A stretch of DNA of 64,000 bases from an uncultured Bacteroidales bacterium (GCA_902774055.1 CACYGX010000004.1:49271-113270); one strand, 5' to 3'; shown: positions 26,139 to 35,807, counted from the first letter of the stretch. The notes: a model not told the origin generated them from the sequence alone. Numbers and translations: made by a program.

Positions 26139-27503
26139 TTATTTACCCAATTGTTCAATCACTTGCTCTACCGTCAAGGTCTGCTGCTCGCCAGTGACCA
26201 TGTTCTTGAGAGCGATGGTGCCGTTCTCGACTTCGTCGGCGCCCACAATGGCCACGAACGGGATTTTGCGATCGTTGGCATAGTTCATCTGCTTCTTCAT
26301 CTTGGAACTGTCAGGGTACAGTTCAGCACTGATGCCAGCACGACGCAACGCCATAATGTGGCCCAGGGAAGCAGAGGCTTCAGCCTCACCAAAGTTGACA
26401 AACATCACCCGTGTGGTCGCCATGGTGTCGGCAGGATAGAGGTCAAGTGCATTAAGGACATCATAGATGCGGTCTGCACCAAAGCTGATACCCACACCCG
26501 ACAGGCCCGGCATACCGAATACGCCCGTGAGGTTATCATACCGTCCACCGCCAGTAATGCTGCCGATGGCTACATCCAGCGCCTTAACCTCGAGGATGGT
26601 GCCCGTGTAGTAATTCAGGCCGCGAGCCAACGACACGTCAAGTTCGACATGCGCACGGGTACCCAATTTGGCCACATGGTCAAGGACATAGCGCATCTCC
26701 TCAATGCCTTTCATACCCACCTCGCTACCGGCAAGCATACCTGCCAAAGCCGCGAGACGCTCCTCATTGGTGCCCTCCAGGGCCAATAGCGGCTGCAACG
26801 TAGCAATAGCGTCGTCGCTGAGGCCTTTCTCCTTGAGTTCGGCATTCACATTGTCGATGCCGATTTTATCCAGTTTGTCGATGGCGACAGTAATGTCTAT
26901 AATCTTGTCAGCAGCCCCGATAATTTCGGCAATGCCGCTGAGGATCTTGCGGTTGTTGAGTTTGATGGCAACATTGATGTTGAATCGGTTGAACACCTCA
27001 TCAATCATGGTTACCAGTTCGACCTCGTTCAACAACGAATCGCTGCCCACGATGTCGGCATCACACTGATAGAACTCACGATAGCGACCCTTCTGGGGAC
27101 GGTCGGCACGCCACACGGGCTGTACCTGATAGCGCTTGAAGGGCATCTGCAGGTCGTTGCGGTGCTGGACAACATAGCGCGCAAAGGGCACCGTCAGGTC
27201 ATAACGCAAGCCCTTCTCACTGATTTTTGTCGTCAAGTGTAGGGAGTCGTGAGCCGCAAGCAGGTCGTCAGGAGCGTCTTTCAGGTAATCGCCACTGTTC
27301 AGGATCTTGAACAACAGTTTGTCACCTTCCTCGCCATACTTGCCCATCAACGTGGACAGGTTCTCGACAGCAGGGGTCTCAATCTGCTGGAAACCGTAGA
27401 GCAAAAAGACGTCCTTGATTGTGTTAAATATATAATTGCGACGCGCCATTTCGATAGGCGAAAAGTCGCGTGTCCCCTTGGGGATAGATGGTTTTTGTGC
27501 CAT
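26139..27503 (-). CDS. hisS: Histidyl-tRNA synthetase
   Basis: 454 aa. Class II motif 1 ([27 protein letters not shown]), motif 2 ([26 protein letters not shown]) and the histidine-binding [11 protein letters not shown] and GGGRYDNL are all present (quoted as family segments). The C-terminal anticodon-binding domain is about residues 360-454. Charges tRNA-His. 44 nt after the metallopeptidase gene, same strand. Confidence 0.95.
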   Translation of the reverse strand: MAQKPSIPKGTRDFSPIEMARRNYIFNTIKDVFLLYGFQQIETPAVENLSTLMGKYGEEGDKLLFKILNSGDYLKDAPDDLLAAHDSLHLTTKISEKGLRYDLTVPFARYVVQHRNDLQMPFKRYQVQPVWRADRPQKGRYREFYQCDADIVGSDSLLNEVELVTMIDEVFNRFNINVAIKLNNRKILSGIAEIIGAADKIIDITVAIDKLDKIGIDNVNAELKEKGLSDDAIATLQPLLALEGTNEERLAALAGMLAGSEVGMKGIEEMRYVLDHVAKLGTRAHVELDVSLARGLNYYTGTILEVKALDVAIGSITGGGRYDNLTGVFGMPGLSGVGISFGADRIYDVLNALDLYPADTMATTRVMFVNFGEAEASASLGHIMALRRAGISAELYPDSSKMKKQMNYANDRKIPFVAIVGADEVENGTIALKNMVTGEQQTLTVEQVIEQLGK

Positions 27504-27547
27504 TATTTTATTGAATATTGTATGTCTAAATATATATGTGTTTTTAA

Positions 27548-28237
27548 TTAACGACGGCTACCACCAAAGATCATAGCAACGTAATATAATAATGTAGCCA
27601 ATGAGCCGATAGCGGCTACCACATAGGTATAGGCAGCGGCATGCAGTGCGTCCTTAGCATACTCCAACTGCTGGCCACTGACGATACCCGACCCTTGGAG
27701 CCACTGTACAGCGCGGCGGCTGGCATCCACCTCAACAGGAAGCGTAACAAAGCTGAACAGCACCGTGGTGGCAAACAGAGCGATAGCGATATAAAGGGGT
27801 ATCGGGGTCCACTGGGCCACTACAATACCGGCAAGCAAGAGCCACTGGATAGTGCTTGAAGCGAACGACACGATAGGCACCATCTTGGTGCGCAGCTGCA
27901 ACATGCTATAACCCACCTTGTGCTGCACGGCATGGCCACACTCATGGGCTGCCACCGCAGCGGCAGCGATACTGTTGGTGGCATAGACGGGTTCACTCAA
28001 GTTCACCGTCCTGTTAGCGGGATTGAAGTGATCGGTCAACTGGCCGCTGACGCTGGTTACCTGAACGTCGCCACAGCCATTCTGTTGCAACATGGCGTTG
28101 GCGATGTCACGACCTGCCATAGGTACGCCCAGGGGCACTTTGCTATATTTTGCGAACTTTGACTTGAGGGAGTTCTGAACAATCATGCTCAGGATAAAAA
28201 TGCCTCCCATTAAAATGTAGATAAACATATGATTCAA
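27548..28237 (-). CDS. YugP-type zinc metallopeptidase (membrane)
   Basis: 229 aa. Transmembrane segments at the N-terminus ([16 protein letters not shown]) and C-terminal half; the Zn motif is [11 protein letters not shown] (HEXXH), with [11 protein letters not shown] supplying the third ligand region. Family of neutral membrane proteases found widely in bacteria; substrate unknown. First gene of the long leftward run. Confidence 0.85.
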   Translation of the reverse strand: MNHMFIYILMGGIFILSMIVQNSLKSKFAKYSKVPLGVPMAGRDIANAMLQQNGCGDVQVTSVSGQLTDHFNPANRTVNLSEPVYATNSIAAAAVAAHECGHAVQHKVGYSMLQLRTKMVPIVSFASSTIQWLLLAGIVVAQWTPIPLYIAIALFATTVLFSFVTLPVEVDASRRAVQWLQGSGIVSGQQLEYAKDALHAAAYTYVVAAIGSLATLLYYVAMIFGGSRR

Positions 28238-28307
28238 AAATTTTTAGTACACTTAACAACTTGGCACGGAAATTGTAACAAACCGTGCTGGGCAATAATC
28301 TGCACTG

Positions 28308-28315
28308 CAAAGTTA
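28308..28315 (-). promoter_or_regulatory. -7 box TAACTTTG
   Basis: TAACTTTG on the minus strand, 70 nt upstream of the metallopeptidase gene; probable promoter of the run ending at 20773. Confidence 0.55.
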
Positions 28316-28386
28316 TAGTTTTTTGCCCGCAAAACGCCCTAAAAGGCAAATAAAAGTGCTAAAAAATGAAAATTATGACCAAAAAA

Positions 28387-28417
28387 TTTGTCAATTCAAA
28401 AATAGCCGCTACATTTG
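28387..28417 (+). promoter_or_regulatory. Promoter: TTTG-N19-TACATTTG
   Basis: TTTG (28387-28390) and TACATTTG (28410-28417) with the optimal 19-nt spacing; it drives the alanine-rich lipoprotein starting at 28472. Confidence 0.75.
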
Positions 28418-28471
28418 CGGCGTTGAATTTATCGTTTTATTATTAATTTTTTATTTAAAAGTTGTTTTATT

Positions 28472-29026
28472 ATGAAGAAGTTTTTATTGATGTTTGCAGC
28501 TGTTGCTGCTATCGCATTTGTTGGTTGCAAGACTGAGACCAAGCCCGCTGAGGAAGTTGTTGAGGAGCCCGCAGCTGTTGAGTACACTGTTGACGGTGTA
28601 GCTGCTGACCTGCTGAACTGCGCTGATGAGGCTGCTGCTGTTAGCCTGCTTGATGGTATCAAGGCTAAGGCTGAGGAACTGCTGAATGGTGGTGACGAGG
28701 CTGGTTACTTCAACATCATCAACATCCTGAAGACCGTTTGGGAGAACAACAAGGAAGCCATCCTTGCCAAGATCCCGACCCTGGCCGAGAAGATGACCAA
28801 CTATGTTGAGGTTCCTGAGGCTCTGAAGGCTGGTTTTGCTGACTATGTAGCTAAGGCTGCTGCCGAGAAGGTTGGTGAGGCTGTTGACGCTGCCACCGAT
28901 GCTGCTGCTGAGAAGGTTGACGCTGCTAAGGGTGCCGTTGAAGACGCTGCCGCTAATGCAGTTGACGCTGCTAAGGAGAAAGGCGCTGAGGCTGCTCAGG
29001 CTGTAGCTGACGAGCTGAAGAAGTAA
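28472..29026 (+). CDS. Alanine-rich helical lipoprotein
   Basis: 184 aa. Signal MKKFLLMFAAVAAIAFVGCK, lipidated Cys19. The C-terminal 60 residues are an Ala/Glu/Lys helix with an 11-residue-like periodicity (DAATDAAAEKVDAAKGAVED), as in LEA-like or Lpp-like coiled coils. A strong promoter, strongly biased codon use (GCT, GTT, AAG) and its own terminator suggest high expression. Probably structural or stress-related in the envelope; inferred. Confidence 0.75.
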   Translation: MKKFLLMFAAVAAIAFVGCKTETKPAEEVVEEPAAVEYTVDGVAADLLNCADEAAAVSLLDGIKAKAEELLNGGDEAGYFNIINILKTVWENNKEAILAKIPTLAEKMTNYVEVPEALKAGFADYVAKAAAEKVGEAVDAATDAAAEKVDAAKGAVEDAAANAVDAAKEKGAEAAQAVADELKK

Positions 29027-29054
29027 TCAAAGAAAAAGATTAACCCTTTATACT

Positions 29055-29094
29055 AATCAGGGCTGGCCCGTGCGGGTCGGCCCTGATTGTTTTT
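29055..29094 (+). terminator. Intrinsic terminator
   Basis: AATCAGGGC pairs with GCCCTGATT, with further inner GC pairing, followed by GTTTTTA. Ends the lipoprotein transcript. Confidence 0.85.
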
Positions 29095-29104
29095 ATGGGT
29101 TGAT

Positions 29105-29125
29105 GGCCGTGACTGAGTCACGGCA
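29105..29125. repeat. Dispersed palindrome type A, copy 2
   Basis: GCCGTGAC-TGA-GTCACGGC, a perfect 8-bp stem with a 3-nt loop, flanked by G and A like the copies at 5967 and 31721. Confidence 0.7.
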
Positions 29126-29135
29126 TGGTGGACTC

Positions 29136-29633
29136 TTAGCTCTTGCCTAATTGATAGGCGAGGCGTTCGTCTCCGTTAGCGAGATAGATGATGCCGCAGT
29201 AGGTGAAGCCGTAACGGTCAATGACGTGGCGCATGATGACATTGTCGCGGTGGGTGTCGATACGCAGGTTGCCCGCTACGTCCATGCAGTAGTCCATCAC
29301 ATCATTGAACACGCCATGACTGGCGGCAGTGCTGGCCAAGCGATGAACCACATGGTAGGGTTTATCGTCGAGCCATTCGCCCTCAAATATTTCCTTGTAG
29401 GTCGGCTCAGGGCCTGGAATGAAAGCAAATGAGGCGACCACTTCCCCACCCTGCTCCACACACAGGTAGCAATGTCCATTGTTAATGTCGTTCTCGATGG
29501 TCTCCTTGCTGGGATAGCCGTCAATCCACTGGTTGACATTACCACATGACCGCATGATGGCCCGCGCCAGGTCGATGAGACTCATAATCACCGGCACATC
29601 TTCCATCCTCGCTTTTCTAATCATCCTTTCCAT
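29136..29633 (-). CDS. GNAT-family N-acetyltransferase
   Basis: 165 aa. RKARMEDVPVIMSLIDLAR at the N-terminus and the acetyl-CoA-fold strands (HCYLCVEQGGEVVASFAFI, RIDTHRDNVIMRHVIDRYGF) are typical. Acceptor unknown. It lies 17 nt after the M3 peptidase gene in the mutS2 operon. Confidence 0.85.
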   Translation of the reverse strand: MERMIRKARMEDVPVIMSLIDLARAIMRSCGNVNQWIDGYPSKETIENDINNGHCYLCVEQGGEVVASFAFIPGPEPTYKEIFEGEWLDDKPYHVVHRLASTAASHGVFNDVMDYCMDVAGNLRIDTHRDNVIMRHVIDRYGFTYCGIIYLANGDERLAYQLGKS

Positions 29634-29650
29634 ATCAATACTATCAGTTG

Positions 29651-31702
29651 TTATTTATTTGCTGGTAAAATGCCGTCGCGGCGCATCATGGCATCAATGC
29701 CGGGTTCCTGGCCACGGAAGCGCTTGTAGAGCGTCATCGGTGGCTCGGTGCCACCTCGCGACAGGACGTTCTCGACCCAGGACTTTGCGGTTTGGCGGTT
29801 GAAGATGCCGTCCTGCTTGAATTTATCAAAGGCATCACACTCAATCATTTCGGCCCACTTGTAGCCGTAGTAACCAGCAGCATAACCGCCAGAGAAGATA
29901 TGGGTAAACTGTGAAGACATGATGCAGCCCTCGACGGGTTCAAAGGCCTGCACATCCTTGACAGCGTCGTACTCGAACCGGAAATCGTCGCCCTGATAGG
30001 GCTCGGTGATGCTGTGCCAGGCCATGTCGATGAAGCCGAAGCCCAACTGTCGCACACATGCATAGGCCGCACCATACTGAGACGAGGCCAGCAAGCGATC
30101 GATTAATTCCTGTGGCACTGGCTCACCCGTCTGGTAATGGCGGGCGAAACTGTCCAGAAATTCGCGCTCATAGACATAGTTCTCGTTGAACTGCGAGGGC
30201 ACCTCGACAAAGTCACGATAGACGTTAGTACCCGACAGAGACTGGTACTTGCAGCGGGTCAACAGTTGATGCAAAGCGTGGCCGAACTCGTGCATAAACG
30301 TTTCCACCTCACGTACGGTGAGTAGCGATGGCTTGGTGTCGGTGGGACGGGTGAAATTCATCGTCAGCGTTACCAACGGGCGCACATCGTTGCCATTGTC
30401 ATCGATGTACTGCTCGCGGAAACTCGTCATCCATGCCCCACTCTGCTTGGTTGCCCGCGGGAAGAAATCCACATAAAGCATCCCGACGGTCTTGCCGTCC
30501 TCGTCGGTCACATCATAGACTTCGACCTCGGGATGGAAGACTTGGGCATCGTGATTGGGGGTGAAATGCAGGCCGTACATCTTGGTTGCAAAACCAAAAA
30601 CTCCCTTCGTCACCTGACTTAACTCGAAATAAGGCCTCAACAACTCGTCGTTGATGTCAAACATCGAGTCCTTCTCCTTATTACTATAATAAGCGTAATC
30701 CCATGGCATAATTTCCACAGGCTTACCCTCGAGTTGACTCGCGAAATCGGTCAGACGCTGCATCTCGCGGCGTTCCACTGGCAGATAAGCGTCACGCAGG
30801 CGATTGAGCATCTGATAGACTGCATCGGGCCTTTCGGCCATCGTGTGCTGCAACTTATATTCAGCAAAGGTCTTGCACCCCATGAGACGGGCGACCTCAA
30901 GCCTGGTGTTGGCAATGTCACGCAGGATGTCCAGATTATTGTATTCTCCACTGGTACACTGACGGTTATACATCTTGTACAACTTCTCGCGCAGGTCGCG
31001 ACGGTCGGAATATTTCATGAAGGGACCGTAACTGGGTGCATCGAGCGTTACCAGCCAAGCATCTTCACGACCTTTTTCACGGGCTGCCTGTTTTGCGGCA
31101 TCAAGGGCCGTCTCGGGCAAGCCGGCAATGTCGTCCACGGTGAGCCACAATTCATACCGTGGCGTCTCTTTCAGGGCATTCTGGTCAAACTTCAAGGTCA
31201 ATTCAGTCAAGCGCTTGGACAACTGACGGTAACGCTCGCGATCCTCGCCTAGCAGATTGGCACCACTGCGAACAAAGCCCTCATAGGTCTCGCGCATGAG
31301 CATCTGGTCCTCCACATCATGCTGTGTAGCATCAAAGTTGTCGTGCACACATTTCACGCGTTGCCACAAGCGCTCGTTGAGCGTGATGCTGTTATAGTGC
31401 TCGCTCAGCACGGGAGCCATGCGCTCACTCACGGCCATCAATGCGTCATCGGCATGAGCCGACAGCATGGGATAAAAGACGCCCAGGACGCGGTTAAGCG
31501 TAGCTCCGGAACGGTCAAGGGCCACGATGGTATTCTCGAACGTCGCCTCAGCTTCATTCTCGACTATGGCATTGACCTCGGCATCGTGTTCTTTGATTCC
31601 CTGACGGATGGCCGGCTCGAAGTCGGCCGTGGTGATGCGGTCAAAGGGGATGGCACCACCTGTGGTCTTGAAAGGACTGAAAAATATATTGTTCTGTTTC
31701 AT
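29651..31702 (-). CDS. M3-family metallopeptidase (oligopeptidase A / dipeptidyl carboxypeptidase)
   Basis: 683 aa, family length. Zn site HEFGHALHQLL, then the Glu-bearing FVEVPSQF, and the substrate-binding RHYQTGEP and FSGGYAAGYYGYKWAE segments. It cleaves oligopeptides; no signal peptide is seen, so it is probably cytoplasmic. 60 nt downstream of mutS2 with a palindrome in the gap. Confidence 0.92.
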   Translation of the reverse strand: MKQNNIFFSPFKTTGGAIPFDRITTADFEPAIRQGIKEHDAEVNAIVENEAEATFENTIVALDRSGATLNRVLGVFYPMLSAHADDALMAVSERMAPVLSEHYNSITLNERLWQRVKCVHDNFDATQHDVEDQMLMRETYEGFVRSGANLLGEDRERYRQLSKRLTELTLKFDQNALKETPRYELWLTVDDIAGLPETALDAAKQAAREKGREDAWLVTLDAPSYGPFMKYSDRRDLREKLYKMYNRQCTSGEYNNLDILRDIANTRLEVARLMGCKTFAEYKLQHTMAERPDAVYQMLNRLRDAYLPVERREMQRLTDFASQLEGKPVEIMPWDYAYYSNKEKDSMFDINDELLRPYFELSQVTKGVFGFATKMYGLHFTPNHDAQVFHPEVEVYDVTDEDGKTVGMLYVDFFPRATKQSGAWMTSFREQYIDDNGNDVRPLVTLTMNFTRPTDTKPSLLTVREVETFMHEFGHALHQLLTRCKYQSLSGTNVYRDFVEVPSQFNENYVYEREFLDSFARHYQTGEPVPQELIDRLLASSQYGAAYACVRQLGFGFIDMAWHSITEPYQGDDFRFEYDAVKDVQAFEPVEGCIMSSQFTHIFSGGYAAGYYGYKWAEMIECDAFDKFKQDGIFNRQTAKSWVENVLSRGGTEPPMTLYKRFRGQEPGIDAMMRRDGILPANK

Positions 31703-31720
31703 TTTCTTGGTTTTTTGATT

Positions 31721-31741
31721 GGCCGTGACGATGTCGCGGCA
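31721..31741. repeat. Dispersed palindrome type A, copy 3
   Basis: GCCGTGAC-GAT-GTCGCGGC (one mismatch) flanked by G and A, in the gap between mutS2 and the M3 peptidase gene. Confidence 0.65.
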
Positions 31742-31762
31742 CAGGGACTTTTATTGGGACTT

Positions 31763-34216
31763 TTATTCCAACTCGACGACGGTGATTCCAGCGCCACCAA
31801 ACTGAACATGCTCGTCGCGATAGGATTTCACACCACCCACCGTGTGCAGGTACTCACGGATGGCCACTTTGAGGGCTCCAGTGCCTGTGCCGTGCAGGAT
31901 GCGGACACGCTGAGCGCTGAACTGGATGGCATCGTCGATGAAATAGGTAATCGCTTGAAGCGCCTCGTCGGCACGCATACCGCGCACGTCGATATCGGGT
32001 TTGAAATTCAGTTGTCGTGTCCTGATTTCGTCACTTGTAGTACGACCCAGGGACTCAGCCTTGGGAAGCGACTCCTTGCGCATCGTGCGCTCGACCTGGC
32101 CAGCCTCGATACGCGTCTTGATGTTTCCAAAGGCCACCAGTGCATATTTCTCATCGATACTGATGAGCGTGCCCACAGTCTTGGTGCCCTTGAGCACCAC
32201 ATTGTCACCAGCCTGCAACGGGCGATCCTTGGCCGCTGGTTGCGGTGTCTTCTTCTTGGGTTGCTTGCGGCGTGGCTTGTCTTTAGGTGTTAATTCCTTG
32301 AGGCGCTCGGGTTCAATAGGTTCCTCGGCATTGAGGCGCTGCTTGAACTCGTCTAACTGTCGGCGCAACTCCTTAGTACGCTCTTTTTCAGCCTGCTGCT
32401 CACGTATTTCCTTAATGGTGCGCTCAATCTGGGCGTTACTGCCTCGCAGTATCTCCTCGGCCTCATGACGGGCATCATGAATGATCTGGCGGTGCTCGGC
32501 ACGGATGTTGTCCAGGCGCTCGTCATAATCCTCAATCATCTGGTCAAGGCGTTTCTCCTTGGCCCTTACATCCTGGCGCTTGTTCTCCCAATATCGGCGG
32601 TCACGCACGATATCGAGCAGATACTTGTCCATGTTGATGTAATCACTGCCCACGATTTCGCTGGCCTTGTCAATCACCTGCTGTGGCAGTCCCGTCTTGC
32701 GGGCAATCTCGATGGCAAATGAACTGCCAGGATAGCCCATCGACAACTGGAACAACGGCTGCATGCGCTGTCGGTCATAAAGCATGGCGCCATTGACCAC
32801 GCCATCGGTCTCGTCGGCAAAGTGTTTCAGATTCTGATAATGGGTCGTGACAATACCCATCACCTGGTTGTTATTCAGTTGTTCCAGGATGGACTGAGCG
32901 ATGGCTCCACCAATCTGGGGCTCGGTGCCGCTACCCATCTCGTCGATCAGGATAAGCGTCTCCTTGCCGCCCTTGGAGAGGAACAATTTCATGTTCTGCA
33001 AGTGACTGCTATAGGTACTCAGGTCATTCTCGATGCTTTGCTGGTCGCCGATGTCGATGAAAATATCGCGGAAGATGCCCATGTGGGAATTGTCGCGCAA
33101 TGTGGGCAACAATCCGCACTGCATCATGTACTGCACCACGCCCACCGTCTTGAGGCACACCGATTTACCACCGGCATTGGGGCCCGAGATGACCAGGATG
33201 CGGTTTTGCTTATTCAGGGCTATATTCAAGGGCACGACTTCCTTGCCTTGACTCCTCAACGAGAGCATCAAAGCAGGATGCTTGGCCGTGTACCACTCAA
33301 TTACCGGTTTGCGGTCAACATGGCACATCTGAGCACCCACGTCCTGGGCAAATAGCGCCTTGGCACGGATGAAGTCCAGTTGTCCTAACGTCTCAAGTAC
33401 AGCGGCCAATTCATCGAGGTGAGGACGAATCTGGTCGGTCACTTCGGTGAGGATGCGGATGATTTCGCGGGCAATCTCGGCCTCGGTCTCGCGGATGCGG
33501 TTATTGGCCTCAACAATGGCGTCAGGCTCGATAAACACGGTCTTTCCTGTTGCGCTCTCATCATGAACGATACCGCGCAACTTGCGCTTGTTCATGGCGC
33601 TCACGGGCAATACCAGACGACCGTCTCGCAACGACGGTTGCACGTCATTGTCGAGGATTCCATCTTGTTTTCCTTGAGAAATAATGCGGCGCAGGGTGCC
33701 ATTGATGCTGCTGGTCACGCGGGCGATGGACGTACGCAGTTCCTGCAGGTGAGGCGAAGCGGTGTCCTTGATGTTACCCGCCTTATCCAACACATGCCCA
33801 ATGGCTGCACTGAGTTCAGGGAAGGCCTGCAAGCCGCTCGTCAACTCACGCAGGCGTGGATAGGGCGACTGACCGTCACCATCGGCAGCAAAGAATCGAA
33901 CCACCTGGTTCACGGTCACCAGCAGTCGTTGCAAGTCGAACAAACGCTCGGCCGACAAGAAGGTGCCAGGAGTAGAAACCTCCTTGAGCACCACGCGCAG
34001 GTCGAAATAGTAACTTAACGGGAACTCCCTGCCAGTCAAGACAATAGACAAGAACTCGTTGGTCTCCTCGAGCCAACGGATCACCTCGTCGCGACGGGTC
34101 GAGAAACGCAGTCGCGGCACATTGGCAGCACCCAAGGCGCTCACGCAATGTCGCTCCACTTCCCGCCTCACGGCATCAAAGCCTATCTTGCTCTCAAAAT
34201 TTGAGGGATAAATCAT
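31763..34216 (-). CDS. mutS2: MutS2 (ribosome-rescue/anti-recombination ATPase with Smr domain)
   Basis: 817 aa from the ATG at 34216 (MIYPSNFESKIGF). The in-frame Met at 34306 lies upstream of the only promoter box and would add 30 atypical residues. Walker A ISGPNAGGKS, Walker B LILIDEMGSGTEP, a long coiled coil (about 520-620), and a C-terminal Smr nuclease domain (DVRGMRADEALQ, ILHGTGTGALK). In other bacteria MutS2 acts on collided ribosomes or recombination intermediates. Confidence 0.93.
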   Translation of the reverse strand: MIYPSNFESKIGFDAVRREVERHCVSALGAANVPRLRFSTRRDEVIRWLEETNEFLSIVLTGREFPLSYYFDLRVVLKEVSTPGTFLSAERLFDLQRLLVTVNQVVRFFAADGDGQSPYPRLRELTSGLQAFPELSAAIGHVLDKAGNIKDTASPHLQELRTSIARVTSSINGTLRRIISQGKQDGILDNDVQPSLRDGRLVLPVSAMNKRKLRGIVHDESATGKTVFIEPDAIVEANNRIRETEAEIAREIIRILTEVTDQIRPHLDELAAVLETLGQLDFIRAKALFAQDVGAQMCHVDRKPVIEWYTAKHPALMLSLRSQGKEVVPLNIALNKQNRILVISGPNAGGKSVCLKTVGVVQYMMQCGLLPTLRDNSHMGIFRDIFIDIGDQQSIENDLSTYSSHLQNMKLFLSKGGKETLILIDEMGSGTEPQIGGAIAQSILEQLNNNQVMGIVTTHYQNLKHFADETDGVVNGAMLYDRQRMQPLFQLSMGYPGSSFAIEIARKTGLPQQVIDKASEIVGSDYINMDKYLLDIVRDRRYWENKRQDVRAKEKRLDQMIEDYDERLDNIRAEHRQIIHDARHEAEEILRGSNAQIERTIKEIREQQAEKERTKELRRQLDEFKQRLNAEEPIEPERLKELTPKDKPRRKQPKKKTPQPAAKDRPLQAGDNVVLKGTKTVGTLISIDEKYALVAFGNIKTRIEAGQVERTMRKESLPKAESLGRTTSDEIRTRQLNFKPDIDVRGMRADEALQAITYFIDDAIQFSAQRVRILHGTGTGALKVAIREYLHTVGGVKSYRDEHVQFGGAGITVVELE

Positions 34217-34220
34217 GTGA

Positions 34221-34228
34221 CAAAAGTA
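34221..34228 (-). promoter_or_regulatory. -7 box TACTTTTG, 4 nt from the mutS2 ATG
   Basis: TACTTTTG on the minus strand ends only 4 nt before the ATG at 34216, so the transcript would start at or next to the start codon (leaderless). Confidence 0.55.
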
Positions 34229-34258
34229 ATCATTTTTCGCCATTCTGCGAAATCTTTG

Positions 34259-34378
34259 TATCTTTGCAGCAATAATCGGGAGAAATCCCATTATATCATC
34301 AATCAAATCTTATCTATCTGATCCCGAGAAAACGGTGCCCTCACGATGGTTCAGCAGACCACCACAGGGCATTTTTTT
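34259..34378 (+). ncRNA. Candidate small RNA with own promoter and terminator
   Basis: TATCTTTG at 34259-34266 predicts a start near 34271. No ORF follows. TCGGGA (34276-34281) pairs with TCCCGA (34322-34327), and TGCCCT (34336-34341) pairs with AGGGCA (34366-34371) just before a run of seven T. That gives a structured transcript of about 108 nt, divergent from mutS2. No -33 TTTG is present, and no known RNA family was recognised. Confidence 0.45.
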
Positions 34379-34420
34379 CTTTTTATCATGCAAAATGGCT
34401 GAGATTCCAAAAATAATAAC

Positions 34421-34428
34421 TACATTTG
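34421..34428 (+). promoter_or_regulatory. -7 box TACATTTG
   Basis: TACATTTG lies 54 nt upstream of the C1 peptidase ATG at 34483 and after the terminator of the candidate sRNA. Confidence 0.6.
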
Positions 34429-34482
34429 CAAGTTATAACTAGAGAAACTATTAACCTAACATTAATAACTAACTTAATTTTT

Positions 34483-35688
34483 ATGAAGAAATTATTTTTA
34501 GCATTGCTCGCTTCGGTCGTTGCTATCAACGTTATGGCCGATGACAAAGTTGTCATTCCCGACAGCACCGGTTTCAAGTTCACCGATACTAAGGTGATTA
34601 AGCACACTCCCGTCAAGGACCAGAACAAGTCTGGCACATGCTGGTGCTACTCGACCAACTCCTTCTTTGAGAATGAGATCATTCGCCTCACGGGCAAGGA
34701 GGTTCACCTGAGCGAGGGTTTTGTTGTTAACCACTGCTACTATGACAAGGCTATCAAGTACGTCCGCATGGATGGCGAGATCAACTTTGCCGAGGGTGGT
34801 GCAGCCGAAGACGTACCCTACGTATGGCGCAACTACGGTATGGTGCCCAACGAGGTTTATACCGGCATGACCTATGGCGACAAGAAGTTCGATACCAGCG
34901 AGTTGACCGCACTGCTGAGCGGCTATGTTGGCACTATCAACAAGCGCAGCCTCAGGAAGCTCACTCCCGCTTGGAAGGACGGTTTGCAGGCTATCCTCGA
35001 CAGCTACATGGGCAAGATGCCCGAGACCTTTGTCTATGAGGGCAAGACCTACACCCCGCAGACTTGGGCCGCCAGTCTGGGTATCAACCTGGATGACTAT
35101 GTGCCTATCTGCTCATTCAACCACCACCCCTACTATCAGCCCTTCATCCTTGAGGTGGCCGACAACTGGTTGTGGTCCAGCTATCAGAATGTGCCCATCG
35201 ATGAATTGATGGAAATCGCTAACTATGCTATCGACAACGGCTACAGCATCGCTTGGGGTGCTGACGTGAGCGAGAAGGGCTTCAAGTGGCGCAATGGTTA
35301 CGCCATCCTCCCCGTCGAGAAGGAAGTTCCCGATGCTGCTGGTACCGACATGGCTCGCTGGGCTCAACTCAGCGACAAGGACCGCGAGGCCGAACTCTGG
35401 GACATCAAGGGCCCGGTGAAGGAGCAGTGGGTGACCCAAGAGGAGCGTCAGGAGATGTTTGACAACAAGCAGACCACCGACGACCACGGTATGGTTATCA
35501 TGGGTAAGGCCGTTGACCAGGAAGGCAACAAGTACTTCAAGGTTCAGAACAGCTGGGACACCAACCAGCTCTATGAGGGCTACTTCTATTGCAGTGAGGC
35601 CTTCTTCCGCGCTAAGACCCTGAACATCCTCGTTCACAAGGATGCCATCCCCGCCAAGATTGCCAAGAAGATGGGCATCAAGAAATAA
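34483..35688 (+). CDS. Secreted C1-family aminopeptidase (bleomycin-hydrolase/PepC-like)
   Basis: 401 aa from the ATG at 34483 (MKKLFLALLASVVAINVMA, signal peptide); an in-frame Met at 34426 is only 5 nt after the promoter box and would mask the signal. VKDQNKSGTCWCYSTNSF holds the oxyanion Gln and nucleophile Cys53; DDHGMVIMG and VQNSWD give His and Asn. Family members are cysteine aminopeptidases; export suggests periplasmic peptide use. Strong codon bias suggests good expression. Confidence 0.9.
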   Translation: MKKLFLALLASVVAINVMADDKVVIPDSTGFKFTDTKVIKHTPVKDQNKSGTCWCYSTNSFFENEIIRLTGKEVHLSEGFVVNHCYYDKAIKYVRMDGEINFAEGGAAEDVPYVWRNYGMVPNEVYTGMTYGDKKFDTSELTALLSGYVGTINKRSLRKLTPAWKDGLQAILDSYMGKMPETFVYEGKTYTPQTWAASLGINLDDYVPICSFNHHPYYQPFILEVADNWLWSSYQNVPIDELMEIANYAIDNGYSIAWGADVSEKGFKWRNGYAILPVEKEVPDAAGTDMARWAQLSDKDREAELWDIKGPVKEQWVTQEERQEMFDNKQTTDDHGMVIMGKAVDQEGNKYFKVQNSWDTNQLYEGYFYCSEAFFRAKTLNILVHKDAIPAKIAKKMGIKK

Positions 35689-35723
35689 TTGAAGACCCGC
35701 TTCTGTCAGTTTGACAAGAAATC

Positions 35724-35795
35724 ATCAGCACAACAGATACACTTCTTTTAACCATTAAAAGTGTTTATGGTATCTGTTGTGCTGATTGCTTTTAT
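35724..35795 (+). terminator. Long-stem intrinsic terminator
   Basis: Positions 35724-35740 and 35770-35786 are a perfect 17-bp inverted repeat enclosing a second stem, followed by TGCTTTTA. It ends the C1 peptidase transcript 35 nt after its stop. Confidence 0.8.
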
Positions 35796-35807
35796 CATTG
35801 CACTATC

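Noticed and set aside
26100-26789. 229-aa open frame opposite hisS
   Set aside because: Shadow of hisS; composition typical of antisense frames.
31319-32293. 324-aa open frame on the plus strand
   Set aside because: Lies across the M3 peptidase and mutS2 genes on the other strand and has no recognisable domain.
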